Positions 6,226 to 9,680 of a stretch of DNA of 9,680 nt are shown piece after piece. Numbering within the stretch: position 1 is the stretch's first letter; each line of letters starts with the position of its first letter. A program made the position numbers and the translations under genes. Under the pieces are notes generated by a model. The model did no database searches. It saw only the letters and a program-made list of their open reading frames with translations, and had not been told where the DNA came from. The DNA comes from Kiloniellales bacterium. Lineage in GTDB: Bacteria > Pseudomonadota > Alphaproteobacteria > Kiloniellales > JAKSBE01. The stretch lies in NCBI GenBank assembly GCA_030067055.1, contig JASJAL010000152.1, positions 1 through 9,680 of the forward strand, given 5' to 3'.

Positions 6226-6603
6226 ATGCCAGCCAAGCTCGGACGATTGACGCCGATGCTCAACGTGACCGACGTGGCCGCCACGATCGCGTGGTACGTG
6301 AGCATCGGCTTCGAAGTCATTAATACTTATGAGGAAGATGGAGAAGCGAACTGGGCCTGGATGAGCCGCGACGGGGTCAACATCATGATCAACCGGCGCG
6401 CCCTTCCGCCCGGGGCTGCGACCGGGGTCAATCTCTACATCGACGTCGATGACGTGGATGCGCTCTGGGCCGACCTCAAGGATCGGGTGACCGTGTCCGA
6501 GGCCCTCACCGACCAGTTCTACGGCATGCGGGATTTCTGGATCGAGGATCCCAACGGCACCATCCTCGGCTTCGGCCAGCCGCTCGCCAAGCCCGGCGGT
6601 TAG
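6226..6603 (+). CDS. VOC-fold (glyoxalase/bleomycin-resistance-like) protein
   Basis: This small 125-residue protein has the paired beta-alpha-beta-beta-beta layout of the vicinal oxygen chelate fold. The first module runs from [17 protein letters not shown] (8-24) through GFEV (28-31). The second runs from [13 protein letters not shown] (69-81) to [13 protein letters not shown] (104-116). Positions that hold His or Glu metal ligands in glyoxalase I and extradiol dioxygenases appear to be Thr9, Asn69 and Gly115. The protein is therefore more like the metal-free bleomycin-resistance type, which binds a ligand rather than catalysing a reaction. The ligand is unknown. ATG 6226 has GAGGAG at 6214-6219. 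The gene lies 30 bp after the aminotransferase, which suggests joint transcription. The stretch at about 6318-6350 is noticeably less GC-rich than its surroundings. Confidence 0.82.
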   Translation: MPAKLGRLTPMLNVTDVAATIAWYVSIGFEVINTYEEDGEANWAWMSRDGVNIMINRRALPPGAATGVNLYIDVDDVDALWADLKDRVTVSEALTDQFYGMRDFWIEDPNGTILGFGQPLAKPGG

Positions 6604-6630
6604 CAGAGCCCCCGCCTGCCCACTGGCTTG

Positions 6631-6642
6631 GCCGGGCCCGGC
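6631..6642. repeat. 12-bp perfect palindrome between the VOC gene and pccB
   Basis: GCCGGGCCCGGC is self-complementary and lies 27 bases after the VOC stop codon. No T-run follows directly; the next bases are ATGCTATTTCG. It might contribute to a transcript end for the aminotransferase-VOC pair or be a protein-binding site. In DNA this GC-rich it could also be chance. Confidence 0.25.
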
Positions 6643-6652
6643 ATGCTATTTC

Positions 6653-6665
6653 GTTGCACCGCAAC
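6653..6665. promoter_or_regulatory. Inverted repeat in the pccB leader, candidate operator
   Basis: GTTGC (6653-6657) and GCAAC (6661-6665) are perfect inverted repeats around ACC, about 49 bases before the pccB start. The half-sites TTGC and GCAA resemble the halves of the TTTGCAAA motif bound by PccR/ScfR-type acyl-CoA regulators in alphaproteobacteria. Here, however, they are separated by three bases, so the match is loose. I see no good -35/-10 pair nearby. Confidence 0.25.
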
Positions 6666-6700
6666 AACGAGAACAAGGCTCCGGGGAGCGGGCCCGGGGC

Positions 6701-6707
6701 GAGGGGA
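6701..6707 (+). promoter_or_regulatory. Ribosome binding site that sets the pccB start
   Basis: GAGGGGA lies six bases before ATG 6714. The frame also has an ATG at 6654, which would add 20 low-complexity residues (rich in Gly and Pro) not expected in the family. The shorter protein is 510 residues, the usual PccB length. Confidence 0.6.
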
Positions 6708-6713
6708 ACAGGC

Positions 6714-8246
<1,533 letters not shown>

Positions 8247-8260
8247 GGGAGGGCGGGAGC
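8247..8260 (+). promoter_or_regulatory. Strong Shine-Dalgarno region for the TTG start of pccA
   Basis: The gap between the pccB stop and pccA is almost entirely purine-rich and contains GGGAGGG (8247-8253) followed by CGGGAGC (8254-8260). It sits directly ahead of TTG 8262 and may compensate for the weak start codon. Confidence 0.6.
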
Positions 8261-8261
8261 G

Positions 8262-9680
<1,419 letters not shown>

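Noticed and set aside
6625..6652. Sigma-54 or sigma-70 promoter ahead of pccB
   Set aside because: TGGCTTGGCC lacks the TTGC of a -12 element at proper spacing, and TTGGCC with TATTTC has only a 13-base spacer.
6654..6713. N-terminal extension of PccB from ATG 6654
   Set aside because: It would add 20 low-complexity residues. ATG 6714 has a well-spaced GAGGGGA and gives the normal family length.

Overview
The window is GC-rich, densely coded chromosomal DNA. It most likely comes from an alphaproteobacterium, perhaps a Rhodospirillales-type lineage. The main reasons are an ATP12-family F1-ATPase assembly chaperone (a family shared by alphaproteobacteria and mitochondria), the run of fluoride channel, RluC-type pseudouridine synthase, HAD phosphatase and ATP12 genes, and a pccB-pccA propionyl-CoA carboxylase pair. 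This placement is inferred from gene content; no rRNA or other phylogenetic marker is present. I see no tRNA, rRNA, CRISPR array, insertion sequence, phage gene or attachment site.

Layout. (1) Positions 1-306 hold the C-terminal end of an isochorismatase-like hydrolase, followed by a GC-rich hairpin. (2) Positions 396-3300 hold four plus-strand genes: crcB/fluC, rluC, a Gph-like HAD phosphatase and the ATP12 chaperone. Two 4-bp start/stop overlaps (crcB/rluC and HAD/ATP12) suggest two translationally coupled pairs, separated by a 144-bp spacer with hairpins. (3) Positions 3297-5090, minus strand, hold a secreted TPR protein of unknown function whose stop codon overlaps that of the ATP12 gene. 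(4) Positions 5091-5295 are a divergent intergenic region with a plausible extended -10 promoter for the TPR gene. (5) Positions 5296-6603, plus strand, hold a class IV (PLP fold type IV) aminotransferase resembling (R)-selective amine transaminases, then a small VOC-fold protein lacking the usual metal ligands. (6) Positions 6714-9680, plus strand, hold pccB and the 5' part of pccA, which begins at a TTG codon and runs off the window.

How the genes work together. pccB and pccA encode the two subunits of propionyl-CoA carboxylase, which feeds propionyl-CoA into the methylmalonyl-CoA route. The crcB-to-ATP12 block is a housekeeping set (fluoride export, rRNA modification, phosphatase, ATP synthase assembly) with no evident single pathway. 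The transaminase and VOC genes probably form a small operon with an unknown substrate.

I do not see a clear new multi-gene system. The observations most worth following are the exported TPR protein with ordered Cys and His motifs, the transaminase whose specificity cannot be assigned from family name, the isochorismatase-like protein with Ser where its relatives have the catalytic Cys, and the inverted repeat in the pccB leader.
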